Part shown: positions 14,159 through 16,050 of the stretch, in pieces | Position numbering within the stretch: position 1 is the first letter of the stretch | How the letters are laid out: every line of letters starts with the position of its first letter | Source: Promethearchaeota archaeon | Lineage (GTDB): Archaea; Asgardarchaeota; Lokiarchaeia; Sigynarchaeales; SOKP01 | Length of the DNA stretch: 16,050 nt | NCBI GenBank assembly: GCA_019057735.1 | Contig: JAHLWV010000024.1 | Span: 1-16,050 of the forward strand | Direction: 5' to 3' | Program-made: the position numbers and the translations under genes | Notes under the pieces: generated by a model | Told to the model about the DNA's origin: nothing | The model's input: only the letters and a program-made list of their open reading frames with translations | Databases searched by the model: none

Positions 14159-16050
14159 ATGATTTTTATAAGCACTTTTTCCTCGAAGGTTAAAGGAAAA
14201 AAGGGAAAAAATTTTTTCAAATTGGTTTTATGTATGTTTTTCATTTTTATCTTCACTATTAATGCTTTTTATTTAGATTATAATATAAAACAAAGCTATA
14301 ACAACAGTACAGATAATTTCTATCAAGACTTCGATACTACGGATGAAACTAACCTAAATATCGCAGCAGGTCCAGAAATTTTTGTTGATCCCTTTACGGT
14401 TAATTTTAGTAAAGTTTGGAATTTTTTTAGAACAAATTACAAGTCTGACCTGGATATGGACAAGGACACTTACTATAGATTCGGAAATAATCTCGGAGTC
14501 GTAAGTTTTGACAAAGTTTATTCAATCGATAATTTGCTCTTATACAAGACCTTATTAAAAGACGACACGGATGCCATTGAAACCTTTGATACTTATTTAA
14601 AATTACGAGAGTCACCTTTATGGTATCAAGATAGTATTAATCAAAATAGTTATGGGTTCGTTAGAGCTGTTGATAACACAACAGGTGAGATATTCGACAA
14701 CGATCGCTATTTAATCGATAATCTTCTGCCAATTTTTTTACTAATAGAGAATATCGGAGACCAAATCAATAGCATAAACATTGATAGTATTTACCCAAAG
14801 GATTCAATCGATGAAATTTTCAACTTAATTAACTCTTCTCAATTCTGGGACGATGTTTATGAAGGTTTCTACGATACAAATTCAACAACAGACAAATATG
14901 CAGAGAGTAATTTGTACGCCGTTTTGGCTCTCTTAGAAATTCATCGGATTTACGAGCAACTTGGATTAAATCTTGAGATAAAGAATCGGGCTTATGAATT
15001 GGCTAATATTACAATGAATAAACTTCTAGATGAGTTGTGGGACAATGCTAACGGTGGTTTTGAGTTTTACGGTAAAAATGATTGGACCATAGAGCTGGGA
15101 AGCACATATAAATACTTACAAACTAATGCTTTAGGTATTATAACTTTGTTAGAATATTGGAAAGAATCAGGTATGCAAACAGATTCTGCCTATTTTCAGA
15201 ACGCTACTTACTTGTTTAATAAGTTGGAACTGTTATGGAATAATACACACAAAGCTTATGAAAGAAATGGAGGTTTTACTTGGGGAATTTCAGGAGCGGA
15301 TGATTCAATTGACCTAGAAGCGAATTCTATAATGATGTCAGCGTGCCTAAAACTTTTCGAATACACGGGAAATATAACATATTATAATAGAGCATGGCTA
15401 TTATTTAACACGTTTGAAAGTTCGTTCTATGATAGCGTTGTAAATTCTTACAAATTCTCCATAGAGCCTCCTATTAACGATAATAAAAGCTTGTATGCAA
15501 ATTTAAGATTGTGCGAAGCTTATTTAAATGCTTTCGAAATATATAACAATATTCAATTAACTTCAGAGTACAATGTAACTAGTGAAATTCCTGATTTTTT
15601 ATTTAACCAAGATGTTTTAAACATTACAAGCATCTACTCATACAAAAAAACTGATCAGTTTTATAATATAACTACCAAGAGCTATGAATCATTTACAATT
15701 GAATCTCAAATTGATAATGCTTCTATTAGTTATATATTTAAAAACCCCGAAAATGAAATTTTAGTTACTATATTACAACAAGTTACGAACACATCCACGA
15801 CCTTTTTATACAATATCACTGATGCGTTTGAAATAGGACAGGGTTATTTCCTTCAAATATTTGTTAACTCATCAAATTTTGGAACTTCTCATGTATTAAA
15901 ACAATTTAATGTAATCTCCGGTTTAGTAGACTCGCCAATATTAGGATTACCCCCTGTCCTCTATCAGGGACCTATTATTAACATTACAGTCCCAATCAAT
16001 AATACACGTAATCAAAATGTAAATCTAACCGTTTCCATGGAAGGAATTGA
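14159..16050 (+). CDS. Large exported, sequon-rich surface protein with alpha-helical repeat region (partial, 3' end outside window)
   Basis: An open frame of 630 codons from ATG 14159 to the window end without a stop. The N-terminus has a basic region (KVKGKKGKNFFK, residues 10-21) and a hydrophobic core (LVLCMFFIFIFTINAFYL, 22-39), a signal peptide or anchor. Beyond it are 21 N-x-S/T sequons, against three in the 494-residue synthetase next door, as expected for an S-layer-like or surface glycoprotein. Residues about 120-470 are helix-rich with recurring aromatic pairs (ELWDNANGGFEFYG, LLWNNTHKAYERNGGFTWG, 'NRAWLLFNTFESSFYDSVVN'), resembling an alpha/alpha-toroid such as six-hairpin glycosidases or related folds. 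From about 480 on it becomes beta-strand-rich, perhaps Ig-like domains that continue past the end. Enzymatic activity is not shown. Confidence 0.8.
   Translation, partial: MIFISTFSSKVKGKKGKNFFKLVLCMFFIFIFTINAFYLDYNIKQSYNNSTDNFYQDFDTTDETNLNIAAGPEIFVDPFTVNFSKVWNFFRTNYKSDLDMDKDTYYRFGNNLGVVSFDKVYSIDNLLLYKTLLKDDTDAIETFDTYLKLRESPLWYQDSINQNSYGFVRAVDNTTGEIFDNDRYLIDNLLPIFLLIENIGDQINSINIDSIYPKDSIDEIFNLINSSQFWDDVYEGFYDTNSTTDKYAESNLYAVLALLEIHRIYEQLGLNLEIKNRAYELANITMNKLLDELWDNANGGFEFYGKNDWTIELGSTYKYLQTNALGIITLLEYWKESGMQTDSAYFQNATYLFNKLELLWNNTHKAYERNGGFTWGISGADDSIDLEANSIMMSACLKLFEYTGNITYYNRAWLLFNTFESSFYDSVVNSYKFSIEPPINDNKSLYANLRLCEAYLNAFEIYNNIQLTSEYNVTSEIPDFLFNQDVLNITSIYSYKKTDQFYNITTKSYESFTIESQIDNASISYIFKNPENEILVTILQQVTNTSTTFLYNITDAFEIGQGYFLQIFVNSSNFGTSHVLKQFNVISGLVDSPILGLPPVLYQGPIINITVPINNTRNQNVNLTVSMEGI

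Noticed and set aside
14427..14615. Minus-strand 62-codon frame
   Set aside because: Antisense to the long exported-protein frame, which has a signal segment and consistent composition.
1..16050. CRISPR array, insertion sequence, tRNA or rRNA genes
   Set aside because: Scanned the gaps by eye: no regularly spaced repeats, no transposase-like frame and no tRNA cloverleaf-like segment were found.

Overview
The window is about 16 kb of AT-rich DNA (by eye, roughly 30% GC) from an archaeon. The information-processing genes point there: the C-terminus of the ribosome-recycling ATPase ABCE1/Rli1 and an archaeal/eukaryotic-type dimeric glycyl-tRNA synthetase. Lys/Ile/Glu-rich proteins, tetratricopeptide-repeat (TPR) proteins, TATA-like boxes close to start codons with few Shine-Dalgarno sites, and T-rich tracts after genes all fit. 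The style best matches a Lokiarchaeia-like Asgard (Promethearchaeota) genome. That placement is an inference from gene style, not a proof. No mobile element, CRISPR array, rRNA or tRNA was seen.

Layout. (1) 1-2507: the end of ABCE1, converging with an SCP2 lipid-binding protein, then a divergent FAD-dependent glycerol-3-phosphate dehydrogenase. (2) 2643-4467: a six-helix membrane protein on the plus strand, ending in a strong T-rich terminator, converging with an AmrS-type radical SAM enzyme. (3) 4595-7166: two plus-strand TPR genes. The first has no acceptable start at the head of its open frame; a +1 shift or a one-base error just upstream would join it to a GTG start. The second carries an N-terminal zinc ribbon. 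(4) 7156-8298: a multi-pass membrane protein with acyltransferase-like features, converging on and overlapping the second TPR gene. (5) 8369-11394: a minus-strand cluster of a long coiled-coil protein followed by two tandem paralogous GNAT acetyltransferases sharing an unusual N-terminal extension. (6) 11519-12346: a seven-helix membrane protein, divergent from glycyl-tRNA synthetase (12547-14031), with a 200-bp promoter region between them. (7) 14159-end: the first 630 codons of a large exported protein, with a signal segment, an alpha-helical repeat region and 21 N-glycosylation sequons, running off the window.

The genes do not form one evident pathway. Most look like separately transcribed units. 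The clearest functional unit is the coiled-coil/GNAT/GNAT cluster, whose role is unknown. The observations most worth checking are the start of the TPR gene near 4672-4820, the duplicated GNAT pair and the 21-bp direct repeat upstream of one of them, and the sequon-rich surface protein.
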